From NCBI GenBank assembly GCA_020796225.1, contig CM036755.1, positions 38,574,806 through 38,638,805 of the forward strand: 64,000 nt of DNA, given 5' to 3'. The DNA comes from Arion vulgaris (lineage: Eukaryota > Mollusca > Gastropoda > Stylommatophora > Arionidae). How positions within the stretch are numbered: the stretch's first letter is position 1; the number at the start of each line of letters is the position of its first letter. The notes under the pieces are model-generated. The model saw only the letters and a list, made by a program, of their open reading frames with translations. It was not told where the DNA came from and searched no databases. Positions 10,886-22,224 of the stretch are shown here, one piece after another. Made by a program: the position numbers and the translations under genes.

Positions 10886-11140
10886 TTGAAAGTACTACAT
10901 CTGAAGTTATACTGTAGCATGATATCAGATCTGATTAGTCATTAGAAAGCCATCAGAGCTGACTCATACGATGTACGTCTAAGAGCTGACTCATACCATG
11001 TACGTCTATGTAAAACATGTTCTTTCTGTTTCAGGATTTATTATCTGTGTATACAGGTCAAGTTTCATGAGCAAGGACATGGCAAGTAAACTGTGTTCAG
11101 GTATTTTCTCACTCTCTGTGTCTTAATGTATTTATTCAGG

Positions 11141-13200
11141 GTCTCTGTAGCTAAGTGGTAAGCCTTGCTGTACGAGTTGAAAGTTGTGGGTTCAAACCGA
11201 CACACCATTCTATTCACGAGTGCATTTTTTCCAGACTTCTAGGATTGTTGCAAGAGCTACGGAGTTAGTCTATCTATATCCTCTTCATGTCCTGATTGAC
11301 ACATAAGGCTTCCACAAGAGACTTCCACTGTTGCCGTCTGCTGCCTTTCTACCAACCATCTCCCACGTCAGGCCACACTCCATCTCTCTCTCCACTGTTC
11401 TTCCAGGCCTTTTTCTCCATCGCTGTCCATCTGAGAGCTGTTCCTAGCCAATGCCCTCACTGCATATGACATACATGTCCAAACTACCCCCATCTTTGTC
11501 TCTTAATGATGGTCTCTAAGGATGCACAGTCCTTCGTTTCAAAAGCTCCTCATTTGTTATGGTATTTGGCCAGAAAATTTGTAGGATTCTTCTGAAACAT
11601 TTATTCTGAAATGTCTCCAACTTGTGTATTATGTGTTAGGTCATTTTCCAGCATCCACTATTGTATAATAGCACTCCCAGTACATTACTTCTATATATTT
11701 TAAGTTTTGTCCTAAGATTTAATCCTTTTATTTTCCAAATTTTGTTGAGCATCGCAAAAGTTTGTCTTGCCTTCTTGATTTTTTCGATGATATCATTTTC
11801 TGAATCTTCATCTTGTGATACTGTACTTCCCAGGTATACAAAATCCTGGACTTCCTCTATGACTTCATTTTGTAATAAATTGGTTCTCAAATTTATGATT
11901 ATTTCTCATTACCTCGTTTCGCTTATATTTAATTTAAGTCCTATTGTTTGAGCTGTTCTGGAAAGTATATCTAATTTCCTTTGAACATCCTCGTAACTGC
12001 TGGCCAAAAGACCAATATCATCAGTGTAATCCAAATCTTCCAAAACTGATGTAAGTGTCCATCGAATGCCTCTGTTGTTATCCTTTATGGTTTCTCTCAT
12101 CAACCAGTCCATGGCAAGGTTAAACAGGAATGGTGAAAGAATACATCCCTGTCTAACTCCTGTATTGACCTCAAAACATTCTGTCAGCTGGCTATTGCAT
12201 ACTACTTGACACTGAAAGTCTGTATATAATGCTTTAATTACACTGACCACCTTTATTGGTATTCCATAATGACGGAGTATCTTCCATAGTGATTCCCTGT
12301 GCAGGCTATCAAATACTTTTTTCAAAGTCAACAAAACCATGTTGATAGAACTATTCCATTCATTGCTTTGTTCTACTATCTGTCGCAGTGTAAAAATGTG
12401 GTCTATGCATGATCTTCCTTTCCTGAAACCTGCTTGTTCTATCTTAATTTTCTTGTCCAGTGCTACTTTCATTCTATGAAGAATCACTCTATTAAATATT
12501 TTACTTGAGGGTTATTCATCTCCAGTTGTTACAATTTCCTAAGTCATCTTTCTTTGGTAACTTGATAATAGACCTATTCTCCATTCTTCTGGAATTATTT
12601 CTTTATCCCATATATCATTTAGAATTTTGTACATGAGTCTTGGTGTTTCTGCTTCTTCCACCATAGGCATTTCTGTGCATACTCCATCCTTACCTGGTGC
12701 TTTATTTTTCTTCTGTTCCCTAATGGCCTCTTTTACCTCTGCTTTCGAGATAGGTTGGATGTCTATGTCCAAATCCTCTCCTGCCTCCATAATATTAGCA
12801 AGTATGGCCAGACTTGGGCGATTTAATAACTGTTGAAAATGCTCTTTCCGTCTTTCGATTTTCTCCTCTCCAGAGATCGTTTTCCTATTTCCTGCCTTTA
12901 AGGGCAGATCTTGATTTGCCACCATATTTCCTCCAAACTTTTGGTAATGGTATACAGAGATTTTACATCGTGTTACTGCGCCTCTTCCGCCTCGCTGCAA
13001 GCTTTTCGTTTATCCGCTTTTGCTCCTGATTTAACTTCTTCTGCGAAAATTCTGTTGCAATCCAGAGACCCCTAGGATTGTTGCAAGAGCTACGGAGTTA
13101 GTGCTTTGTGCAATACTCTTGGCTGGTGTCGTACCATTTCTGTGAAGAGGGGTCGAGCCATATGGGGTAAAACCCGGTGCAATGAAGTCAATCTTTAGCT
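11141..13200 (+). mobile_element. tRNA-derived SINE split by a LINE insertion
   Basis: The head 11141-11269 has an A-box-like tagctaagtggtaagc and a B-box-like gggttcaaacc. The tail resumes at 13103 (gctttgtgcaatactcttgg to gcaatgaagtcaatc). The two parts line up with the uninterrupted copy at 20738-20985. A 31-bp perfect direct repeat, 11239-11269 and 13072-13102, flanks the LINE. Confidence 0.87.
11270..13071 (-). mobile_element. 5'-truncated non-LTR retrotransposon with reverse transcriptase
   Basis: In minus-strand order: NKAPGKDGV and IIPEEWRIG (12539-13000) are the fingers region. QAGFRKGRSCIDHIFTLRQI, GVRQGCILSPFLFNLAMDWL and the palm motif YTDD (11909-12487) follow. FVYLGSTVSQD and the C-terminal region are at 11636-11890. 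YTDD replaces the usual YADD or FADD. Frames are broken between blocks and there is no endonuclease, so it is dead. The 3' end carries a GATA-like tail. Confidence 0.9.
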
Positions 13201-13209
13201 TTCAAACCT

Positions 13210-13408
13210 TTTCTTTGCCCTCCTGCCCAGCGTGTTCGTAGCGCGTTGGACTGCGGGTGACTAGCCCTCTGTGAGTGCAGGTTCAATTCCGCGGCTGGCA
13301 GAAAAGCCACAGGTTCCCCAGATTCACGGTCGAACCAAAGGGTTATGATGTTCATGGCACCGAGCCGAAGAGCTGAAAGCTCAAGTGCTTCTGGATCAGA
13401 AAAAAAAC
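13210..13408 (+). mobile_element. Second tRNA-derived SINE family (head with CGTAGCGCGTTGGAC)
   Basis: Head gttcgtagcgcgttggactg and B-box-like ggttcaattccg. Body ggcagaaaagccacaggttc, tail gctgaaagctcaagtgcttc ending in an A run. Copies are at 18250-18450 (minus) and 54905-55100 (+). Confidence 0.83.
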
Positions 13409-13504
13409 CCACCTTTTCTTAATGTATTTATTATTGATGCGAGAGCTGATATATTTTTCCTTTTGTGTGTGTTTGATCTTAGTTTGAGCTGTATCTATTA
13501 ATAA

Positions 13505-13755
13505 GATGCTAGTTTCAAATCTGTTTAGTTTAGTTGTCGGATCATCATCATTGCACATCGAACCAATTAGTCCATAAGTGCTCCGATCTCCCCTCAGTAT
13601 GTCTCTCAGCGTGTGCCGACTAACGACCCCTGGTTCTGTGTTGGTTTACTATTCATTTTGACTACCAGCATAGTGTTCTTGTCTAGCTACATCACATTTG
13701 ATTTGGAATTCTAGCAGTCTAGTTAGTGTTGTAGATTCATCACTATCACTTGAAT
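13505..13755 (-). mobile_element. Family D repeat, degenerate
   Basis: Reverse copy with cacatcgaaccaattagtcc, gtatgtctctcagcgtgtgc and cagtctagttagtgttgtag. The peptide frame is interrupted. Confidence 0.75.
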
Positions 13756-13950
13756 TTCTCCCTTAGGGAATTTGGTTGGGTTTGGCTGAAATCGGATGTA
13801 CATGTCCTAAACGTGTAGAAGTCTATGCGTTTAGGGGCCTACCAAACTAATGTGCAACATATACACGTTCTTGGCAAAGATCAAACATATCACAAAGAGG
13901 GGTTAAAATTGGTCTTAGAGAACAAACGCAAAGAAGAAGAAGAAGAAGAA
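13755..13950 (+). mobile_element. B2 subfamily repeat, 5'-truncated
   Basis: Contains ggctgaaatcggatgtacat, cgttcttggcaaagatcaaa and a long (GAA)n tail. A second degenerate copy is at 14085-14230. Confidence 0.78.
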
Positions 13951-14229
13951 CTGACCCAATGAAATAGCCAGACCAGAAGTTCACGACATTGTCTTTTAAA
14001 AAAAAAAAAGAGATTTATAGAGTTTTAGAAAACAGAAAAGGGAAAGTGTGAGGGACTGACTGGTGCAAGACAGACTCAAACATTTCCTGTAGTAGGCCAC
14101 AAATTTAGGCCACAAACCCCGCACTGCACATGTAGGGGATTATGAACTGAAGTGCAACATATAGTTGTTCTTGGCAAAGATCAAACAAGTCACAGAGAGT
14201 GATCAAACTGGCCATAAAGAATGAAAAAC

Positions 14230-14785
14230 GCAAACAACAAACAGAAATTGTGTGAAACAAACCTCCAGTGAGAAATGAGTGAATTTTGCAACTGTTTAAT
14301 GCAGACTTAGACAGGTCTGTATTCTGGGCAAGGCAGGTTGATTGTGCATCCTTGGTGCAGACATTTTCAACCTTGGTCTTTAGGCATGTAAGATAATAGC
14401 TTTCACTAGTTCACTTAGTCTATGCATAGCATTCCTCTGTGGTACACACATACTTTGTATATTATATTTCTGACTGTCTAAGGTCAAATATCTTGTTGTG
14501 AATTGTGCTTTGCTCAGGTATGTAGGTCAATCTAGGTAACCCTGACACATGATGTCTAATGGGGTTCAGGTGAGGTAATGACAGGTGCTAACTGGAAATG
14601 CATACAGAGGATTTTTATTATAGTGTATGTGGTTTGAGTGCAAGGCATTAGTAACACATCATAAGTGTTTGCATATCGATTGGGACACAAGAGAGTTGGG
14701 GTTTCAATCCTACACTCAATGTTCCATGCGGAAGGAAAGAAATTGGTTCTCCTACCTCCTGCACACTAGGGCCTAGAAATTTCTT
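14230..14785. other. Mostly unique sequence
   Basis: No recognised repeat apart from a weak tRNA-like stretch at 14650-14740 (ggggtttcaatcctacactc). No coding signal. Confidence 0.45.
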
Positions 14786-15035
14786 CTTCTTCGAACGTTC
14801 CATATCGACTACTTGTTAACCACTCTTTGTGATTTGTATGTGATCCAAGCCTAAGAACAATTGTACATTGAGCCAGTTATGCGCCTACAACTAGGCCAGC
14901 ACATCCAATTTCTGCTACGCTTTTTATTTACTAGAGTAGCTTCCTAGGCCCCTACCTGAGTCGCCTCTGCGACATGCCTTGTAGGTCGCAGTGTTACTAT
15001 TCTTTGCTCCCTTGAGAGCCCCGGCAACACACGCG
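14786..15035 (-). mobile_element. Family B SINE-like repeat
   Basis: Reverse copy from cttcttcttcgaacgttcca to gagccccggcaacacacgcg, with the full core present. Confidence 0.85.
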
Positions 15036-15584
15036 CTTGACCTAGAAATGTGAAGTGAAGTTACTTCATACCATAAAGGCTAGAGGCATTTTAAAAAAAA
15101 AATTATTTATGCGGTTTGATGGCATATGTCCTACTAGTTCTAGTGTTTGTTTGGTTGTTTTTTTCTGGTTCACCACTACTGGTTGTGTGTATGTGCTCCT
15201 TTGCAATGGTGTCCCCACCGTGTTGTTGGTGGGAGGACTTGAGTGTCCCAGTGATCCCGAGAGCTATATCTGAGGTAGCATTGCTTCTGGTAGGTTTAAC
15301 CACCCCAAACAGATCGAAAGGATAGGGATCAGACAAAGAAAGACACCACCTACCCTCCAGGCTGAAGGGTTTTGCATTGAGTTAGCGACCCACTATAGAA
15401 AAAGTGCTTGCTGCTGAAACGTCAGCCAATTTTTTCAATTAGATTCTGGGAGAGCAGGCAAGGATTGAGGTAGAAACACTGTGTATGACAGAGAAAGAGA
15501 AGATGCAGGAAAGACCTGGAATGGAAGAAGAAGAAGAAGAAAAAGAACAGATGCATGTCCTTTGTAGAACATCTTCCACTTATG

Positions 15585-15823
15585 TGTTGCTGGGGCTTGC
15601 AAGGGAGCAAAGAATAGTAACACTGCGACCTACAAGGCATGTTGTAAGAGGCGACTCAGGTAGGGGCCTAGGGAAGCTATCCTAGTAAATCATAAAGTGT
15701 CGCAGAAATCAGATATTCTGGCTTACTTGTGCTGGCACTACGACAATCGCATTTAGGCTTAGCTCACGACAAATCACAAAGAGTGGTTGAACAATTGGTC
15801 GTATGGAGCGCTCAAGAAAAGTA
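15585..15823 (+). mobile_element. Family B SINE-like repeat
   Basis: From tatgtgttgctggggcttgc through cctacaaggcatgttgtaag to caagaaaag. The word gtagaacatc occurs on both sides (15566 and 15822), a likely target duplication. Confidence 0.85.
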
Positions 15824-15949
15824 GAACATCATTCTCATTACATCATACCTGAAAGACTACCATCATGTAGCTTGTCCTTTGTAGAACATCATTCTCATTA
15901 CATCACATCTCTTTAACAAACAGCAGCCAGCATGTACCAGCAATGCAAG

Positions 15950-17575
15950 AAATAGCATCAAAAGAAATAACAAATAGTAGCTTGTCAGACTGTACCAACA
16001 GGGCAATAGAGACAGTGCTACTAGTGGGAAGATAGCACCAAGAGATGGGGCAAACAACAGTCCATTAGAGTGTACCAACAGGGCAATAGAGACAGTGCTA
16101 CTAGTGGGAAGATAGCACCATGAGATGGGGAAAACAACAGTCCATTAGAGTGTACCAACAGGGAAATAAAGACAGTGCTACAAGTGGGAAAGATAGCACC
16201 AAGAGATGGGACAAACAACAGTCCATTAGAGTGTACCAACAGGGCAATAGAGACAGTGCTACAAGTGGGAAGATAACACCATGAGATGGGGTAAACAACA
16301 GTCCATTAGAGTGTACCAACAGGGCAATAGAGACAGTGCTACAAGTGGGAAGATAGCACCATGAGATGGGACAAACAACAGTCCATTAGAGTGTACCAAC
16401 AGGGCAATAGAGACAGTGCTACAAGTGGGAATATATCACCAAGAGATGGGACAAACAGCAGTCCATTAGAGTGTACCAACAGGGCAATAGAGACAGTGCT
16501 ACAAGTGGGAAGATAGCACCAAGAGATGGGGCAAACAACAGTCCATTAGAGTGTACCAACAGGGCAATAGAGACAGTGCTACAAGTGGGAAGATAGCACC
16601 AAGAGATGGGGTAAACAACAGTCCATTAGAGTGTACCAACAGGGCAATAGAGACAGTGCTACAAGTGGGAAGATAGCACCATGAGATGGGACAAACAACA
16701 GTCCATTAGAGTGTACCAACAGGGCAATAGAGACAGTGCACAAGGGGAATATATCATAAGAGATGGGACAAACAGCAGTCCATTAGAGTGTACCAACAGG
16801 ATAGAGACAGTGCTAAGTGGAAGATAGCACCATGAGATGGGGCAACAGTCCATTAGATTTTACAACAAGGCAAAAGAGACAGTGCTCAGTGGAAGATAGC
16901 ACTCAGAGATGGGCAAGACAGTCCATTAGAGTGTACCAACAGGGCAATAGAGACAGTGCTACTAGTGGGAAGATAGCACCATGAGATGGGGCAAACAACA
17001 GTCCATTAGAGTGTACCAACAGGGCAATAGAGACAGTGCTACTAGTGGGAAGATAGCACCAAGAGATGGGGCAAGAAACAGTCCATTAGAGTGTACCAAC
17101 AAGGCAATAGAGACAGTGCTACAAGTGGGAAGATAGCACCAGAGATGGGGCAACAACAGTCCATTAGAGTGTACCAACAGGGCAATAGAGACAGTGCTAC
17201 TAGTGGGAAGATAGCACCATGAGATGGGGCAAACAACAGTCCATTAGAGTGTACCACAGGGCAATAGAGACAGTGCTACTATGGGAAGATACACCAAGAG
17301 ATGGGCAAACAACAGTCCATTAGAGTGTACCAACAGGGCAATAGAGACAGTGCTACAAGTAGGAAGATAGCACCATGAGATGGGCAAACAACATCCATTA
17401 ATGGACCAACAGGGCAATAGAGACAGTGCTACAAGTGGGAAAGATAGCACCATGAGATGGGGTAAACAACAGTCCATTAGAGTGTACCAACAGGGCAATA
17501 GAGACAGTGCTACAAGTGGGAAGATAGCACCATGAGATGGGGCAAACAACAGTCCATTAGAGTGTACCAACAGGG
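15950..17575 (+). repeat. 80-bp minisatellite upstream of MICAL exon 1
   Basis: About 20 tandem units containing gtccattagagtgtaccaac and agggcaatagagacagtgct, with period 80 (16301 to 16381 is one unit). Interior units at 16735-16920 and 17270-17410 carry short deletions. It ends 340 bp before the first MICAL coding exon. The minus-strand reading frames across it are repeat artefacts. Confidence 0.95.
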
Positions 17576-17860
17576 CCGTTTGGGGTGGGAGGAGGGGGAG
17601 AGAATGTATTGATTTTGTGTGTGCTTGTTCTAAGGCACTTTGTAAGCTGATATTAATTTTCGTAAGACTGTTCTTAATGCCGTCTCTCCATCTTATGCGT
17701 GGTCTTCCTCTTGCTTTGTACTCATTATACCTTCTCTGTGTAGCTCTCTGTGGTAGGTGATGTAGGGAAATTGTTTGCAAGAAAGTCAGCACCAACTCCA
17801 GCATGTCCAGGTGTGTACAGCCAAGTAATTTTCTTGAGATGTTCATTCGTGGCTGTTATT
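17576..17860 (-). mobile_element. LINE tail fragment before exon 1
   Basis: The minus strand reads RRYNEYKARGRPRIRWRDGI then KNSLTK, a basic post-RT tail. It lies between the 80-bp array and MICAL exon 1. Relatives are at 44190-44400 and 52780-52990. Confidence 0.78.
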
Positions 17861-17913
17861 GACCATGTTATTTGTCAGTGAATAAATGAATCTCATTCCT
17901 CTTCTATATACAG

Positions 17914-18204
17914 GCGAGCACGCACATCTGAGCCATGAAACACAATGTAGACATGGTTTCCAGCATTTCCTGTGAGCAGGCATTTGACCAGTTTGTTACA
18001 GCTGGCACATGCAAGTCCATCCTCAACACTTTTCATCAACTGTTGGACTTGACTGCCCTGCAGCATGTGCAGCATACAATCTTCTATGAGAAGCTGAAAG
18101 ACAAGTTGAAGGGCTCATGGAAGGCACAGAGTCTGTGGACAAAACTAGACAAGAGAACAGCTCACAAAGACTATAAGAATGGACAAGCATGTTCAAACAA
18201 GAGG
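17914..18204 (+). CDS. MICAL: MICAL exon 1: start codon and N-terminus of the monooxygenase domain
   Basis: First coding exon of a MICAL protein, a flavin monooxygenase that oxidises actin methionines and drives filament disassembly in the cytosol. A CAG acceptor ends at 17913, so at least one untranslated exon should lie upstream. The ATG at 17935 is preceded by an in-frame TGA at 17929, which fixes the start. It encodes 90 residues, including FDQFVTAGTCKSIL, LWTKLDKR and ACSNKR, matching the helical lead-in before the FAD fold in this family. The donor is AGG|gtgagt, phase 0, and joins directly to [10 protein letters not shown] of exon 2. A SINE lies 50 bp into the following intron. The family call is secure; it rests on the whole exon series. 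Confidence 0.9.
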
Positions 18205-18249
18205 GTGAGTATTTTTACATCATGTTACATATGGAATTTTTACCTTTTT

Positions 18250-18450
18250 TTATTTTTTTCCGATCCAGAAGCACTTGAGCTTTCAGCTCTCGGCTCGGTG
18301 CCATGGACATCGTAATCCTTCGGTTCGGTGCCATGAACACCGTGAATCTGGGAACCTGTGGCTTTTCTGCCAGTTCATGGAAGTGAACCCGCACACACAG
18401 AGGACTAGTCACCCGTAGTCCAACGCGCTACGAACATGCTGGGCAGATGG
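18250..18450 (-). mobile_element. Second tRNA-derived SINE family, copy after exon 1
   Basis: Reverse: gatccagaagcacttgagct, gaatctgggaacctgtggct, gtccaacgcgctacgaacat. It starts about 45 bp after the exon 1 donor. Confidence 0.83.
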
Positions 18451-18497
18451 GCCCAGCTTTTTTTTTATAGATCTTCATTAAATAGCTTGTCCTAGCC

Positions 18498-18748
18498 AGT
18501 GTGTTGCTGGGGCCCGCAAGGGAGCAAAGAATAGTTACATTGCGACCTACAAGGGATGTCATAAGAAGTGACTGAGGTAGGTGCCTAGGGAAAAGATACC
18601 CTAGTTAATAAAAAGTATCGCACAGATCGGATTTTCTGGCCTACTTGTTGGGCATAACTAGCACTACGTACAATTGCTTTAGGCTCAGATCACATACAAA
18701 TCACAAAGAGTGGTTAAAAAGTGATCGATATGGAGTGTTCAAGAAAAT
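18498..18748 (+). mobile_element. Family B SINE-like repeat inserted into a LINE tail
   Basis: From ccagtgtgttgctggggccc to caagaa. Flanked by aaatagcttgtcct and aaatagtttgtcct, which are the start of the minus-strand LINE tail that resumes at 18749. Confidence 0.85.
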
Positions 18749-19205
18749 AGTTTGTCCTGGGCACAACTTTGCCACCTTAACAGTCCTTCAGAATTTCTCT
18801 CTCTTATAGGCCAGATAGATGTCCCACCTCTGCAGCCGTCATGCTCAAATCATCATTTAAATCCTGAATCCATTTTCTCCGTGGTCTTCCTCTTATCCAG
18901 GATGTCACCTTCCATAATGGTCTTCTCCAGCCCTTCGTTTCCCTTTATATGTCCAAAATAATTCAGTTTTCTCATTCTTATTTGTAACATCAGCCAGTTT
19001 CTTTGATTTTGAGTTCTTTCTGGATAGATCTATTTGTTTTCTTCTCTGTCCATGATATACGGAGGACTCTTCTGTAACACTTAATTCAAAAGCACAAAAT
19101 GTTTTTTCCACCGCCTTGTTGAATGTCCATGCTTCACATCCATATGTTGCCACTGGGAATATGCATGCTATGATAACTATTTTAAAGCTATAACAGAAAA
19201 TTGGA
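18749..19205 (-). mobile_element. LINE E tail and upstream RT C-terminus
   Basis: Reverse copy with VATYGCEAWTFN (about 19125-19165) and the LINE E tail. The family B element 18498-18748 split its 3' end. Confidence 0.8.
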
Positions 19206-19219
19206 AAATTTATTACAAA

Positions 19220-19320
19220 GAGAGGAAGCCACAATAACGTAGTTGTTAGTGAACTCACTTCTTAAGCATATGGTCTGGGTTCAATTCTGGGTAGCTTCCG
19301 TAGTGCGGTCAATTAAAAAA
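19220..19320 (+). mobile_element. tRNA-like SINE head
   Basis: cgtagttgttagtgaactca and ctgggttcaattctgggtag resemble A and B boxes. Related heads are at 46200-46260, 46350-46410 (+), 40985-41060 and 49640-49720 (minus). Confidence 0.6.
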
Positions 19321-19732
19321 TTCAAACCTGGACTATTGTTATTTCTGTACATTTTAAAATTGAACTTAATCACAAACATGTTGCAATGAGTAAAATGAAA
19401 GTGTTTTGGACTACTGGTTCTAGCTTCATTTTGGACTACCTTGGATTTCCCCCAAACCGTCACATCATTAACACCAAACAATAATAAATATATAATTTAT
19501 TTGGGAACATGTAAATAGCTAACTTGTCTGTGTACAGGTTGGCACCAATCATGAACAAAACACAGATTACTCGACATGTTCGTCTCCATACATTGTTTTT
19601 TGTTGTTCAGGTAATGCAAACAACCGTTAAACATCGTCTATATTTTGTTTATTAAATACACGTACAACTTGATTTAAGCTATCAATTTCTGTGCAAAGAA
19701 CAGATGCATCTGTTAGCTTACTATATCACTCA

Positions 19733-19980
19733 TGTGGTGCCAGAGCCCGCAAGGAAGCAAAGAATAGTAACACTGCGACCTACAAGGCATGTCATATGAA
19801 TCGACTGATGTAGGACATAGGGAAACTACCCTAGTAGATAAAAAGCATAGCAGAAATTGGATGTGCTGGCCTACTTGTAGCCGCATGTACAACGTACAAT
19901 TGCTCATATGCTTAGATCACATACAAATCACACAGAGTGGTTAACAAGTGGTTGATATCAGCGCTCAAAGAAGAAGAAGA
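19733..19980 (+). mobile_element. Family B SINE-like repeat
   Basis: From catgtggtgccagagcccgc to aaagaagaagaagaa. It lies 115 bp upstream of the MICAL exon 2 acceptor. Confidence 0.85.
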
Positions 19981-20094
19981 ATATGCTGAGTCCTGGTAAT
20001 CACTTTTATTACTGCTTATATGAAACAAAGAAGAAGTTTTCTATATGGTATCAATCCACTTTCAGAAATCACTTGTTACACTTATTTTCTGCAG

Positions 20095-20302
20095 GTTCTC
20101 ATCATCGGAGCAGGTCCTTGTGGGCTGCGGACGGCTATTGAGTGTGCTTTCTTGGGGGCTAAGACAGTCGTTGTTGAAAAAAGAGACAGATTCTCTCGCA
20201 ATAATGTTTTGCATCTTTGGCCATATCTTATAACTGATCTCAGGAACCTTGGTGCTAAAAAGTTCTTTGGAAAGTTCTGTGCAGGCGCTATAGATCATAT
20301 TA
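20095..20302 (+). CDS. MICAL: MICAL exon 2: FAD-binding Rossmann motif
   Basis: Encodes residues 91-159 of the model. It opens with [18 protein letters not shown], the GxGxxG dinucleotide-binding fingerprint that grips the FAD ADP moiety. The acidic residue of VVVEKRD follows at the end of the second beta strand, as in other flavin monooxygenases. [20 protein letters not shown] and [14 protein letters not shown] are characteristic MICAL sequence. The acceptor is ttctgcag and the donor is A|gtaagt, phase 1. Exon 3 completes the split serine codon (DHIS-IRQLQ). No frame damage is seen. Confidence 0.96.
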
Positions 20303-20399
20303 GTAAGTAACTTTGATGCATTAGTTGATTTGATTCAATGGGCGGTCATGTTGTAGCGGGATCTCTTAAAGTTTCTCTGAAATGCTTAGATATACATAG

Positions 20400-20690
20400 C
20401 CACGTATCGGGAACCCCTTATGACAGTGTGGTGCTGCGACAGTACAAAAGGAACTTGCATAGCTGAGAATCGTCGTACTGCTGAGGTGCAGAGAAAAGGA
20501 GCTGTGCAAAAGACAAACACCCAGTACACTCATGTCCATCCTTGATCATGAATTAAGGGATGGTGTTAAGGGATTGTGTTCTAGGATTGAACTATACAAT
20601 CACCTCCACACAGAGCAGTGCAACAACACACTTCTGAGGCTGTTATCATCGCTTGTGATGGGTGACTATTAGTTGATTTGATTTAAGAAA
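20400..20690 (+). mobile_element. LINE 3' end with finger-like motif
   Basis: Reads KGLCSRIELYNHLHTEQCN, a degenerate version of the finger at 7440-7530, then gttatcatcgcttgtgatgg. Confidence 0.65.
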
Positions 20691-20737
20691 TCAAATTTAA
20701 TTCTTTTCTGGAACATATTGTAGGATTGTTGAGAGTT

Positions 20738-20985
20738 TAGAACAATCCCTCTGTGGTTAAGGTTAAGCCCTTGCCTTGCGAGTCGAAAGTCATGGGTTTG
20801 TATCCAGACCGCCTTTCTGTTCACAAGTGCATTTTTTTCCAGAGACCCTTGGATTGTTGCCGGAGCTATGGAGTTTGTGCTTTGTGCACTACTCTCTGCA
20901 GGTGACGTGTTATTTCTGCGTAGATGGACCTAGCCGTATGAGGTAAAACCTGGTTTAATAAGTCAATCTAGGCTTTAAAATCTCT
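20738..20985 (+). mobile_element. tRNA-derived SINE, intact reference copy
   Basis: Head with ctctgtggttaaggttaagc and catgggtttgtatccagacc (A- and B-box-like), body ggattgttgccggagctatg, tail gtaaaacctggtttaataag. Other copies are at 9950-10145 and 25690-25930 (minus), 11141-13200 (split) and 52160-52300 (tail only). Confidence 0.82.
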
Positions 20986-21313
20986 TTAAGAGTGACTAAA
21001 GAAAACACAGTAAAGAATGAAGAAGCAGGAATGTACATAGAAAACTCAAACAGCATTGGAGATGCAAAGTACCATTACAAAGTACAAACAGGGAAACTGA
21101 CATCTCTGTGATACAGAAATCCAGGCAATCATGGTGACAGCTGAGAACCTGTTTAACACCAAGCTTGATCCACAGCCTGTCATATTATTTTCGCACATGC
21201 AAATTAGAACTGGAAACACTTCAGTCCAGAAAAATTGTTAGGTCTATAGGCCATACTGTCTAAACTATGTAACCAGAACAAGGTATCCTGGTAGTGGATA
21301 GTGTCTCACTCTG
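20985..21313. other. Unannotated intron stretch
   Basis: No repeat or exon recognised between the SINE and the family B element in the exon 2-3 intron. Confidence 0.45.
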
Positions 21314-21552
21314 CGCCTGTGTGTTGCCGAGGCTCGTAAGGGGAGCAAATAATAGTAACACTGCGATCTACAAGGCATGTCGTAAGAGGTAGGAATTCTA
21401 CCCTAGTAAATAAAAAGCACAGCAGAAATCGGATATGCTGGCCTACTTGTAGGCGCATAGCTGGCATAACGTACTATCGCTCTTAGGCTCAGATCACATA
21501 TACATCACAAAAAAGTGGTTTAACAAGTGGTCAATATGGCGTGTTCGAAGAA
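21314..21552 (+). mobile_element. Family B SINE-like repeat with 8-bp target duplication
   Basis: From gcgcctgtgtgttgccgagg to gtgttcgaaga. The flanks carry gtctcact on both sides. A short internal deletion follows cgtaagagg. Confidence 0.83.
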
Positions 21553-21744
21553 GTCTCACTGTGGGACATCAGGAAACGAGACAGCAGACTGACTGACCAA
21601 GGAAGGTGCAGCAGGAGAGCAACCTGATGACCAATTAGCTATCACCACAAGAAAATCAACCAGAAAGTCACTAATGCTAACACAGGATGAATGAAAATCA
21701 TGGCATATCCTTTACAGGACGTAGCCATCAACCACAGTAAATGA

Positions 21745-21945
21745 GTCATTGATTTTCTAGGCACCACTTATACGTTCAGTAGTTTGTCATTGCTTTCTGA
21801 ACGGTGAGGTCTATTTTTACCTTTTGTAAAAATCCCACAGAAATGAATTTGCTTCCAAACTTGCCCACTGTGGGGTTTGAACCAGGTACGCTTGGTTTGT
21901 GATCGAGCTCACTACCGCTTGAGCTACAGTCGCTCCCAACACAGG
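21745..21945 (-). mobile_element. Third tRNA-derived SINE family
   Basis: On the minus strand the head reads ctgtagctcaagcggtag (A box) and ctggttcaaacccc (B box), preceded in reverse by the body ctaggcaccacttatacgtt and cagtagtttgtcattgcttt. It resembles a whole tRNA with no clear anticodon arm. Confidence 0.78.
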
Positions 21946-22224
21946 ATGACTACCAAAATATCAGCAGATTTGGCAGATGATGGACACCTTACACAGAATA
22001 GGGAACCATTTAGAGCTGCTATCATTGGAGCCAAGTTTCGACAGGGACAAGCTAGACGGTGATGGCAATGATAATGTTCGTGTATGCGATTTTCAGCTAT
22101 GTACATTTTTTCTTTCATGTTTTAAATTATAATTGTTACTCTGTGTGTCTTTTGTTCCTTTAATGAAGACCTTTTTGTAGATCTGTTGATTTTCTGATGT
22201 CTTAGCCCCAGTAGCTTTGTGATT

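Noticed and set aside
15950..17575. CRISPR-like direct repeats
   Set aside because: Units are contiguous with no unique spacers. It is a minisatellite in animal DNA; the same applies to all other arrays here.
17244..17846. 200-codon minus-strand frame upstream of MICAL
   Set aside because: Fusion of a LINE tail with the 80-bp array read antisense.
21840..21945. tRNA gene on the minus strand
   Set aside because: The tRNA-like head is followed by a body shared with 28165-28368, so it is a SINE; no convincing cloverleaf anticodon loop.
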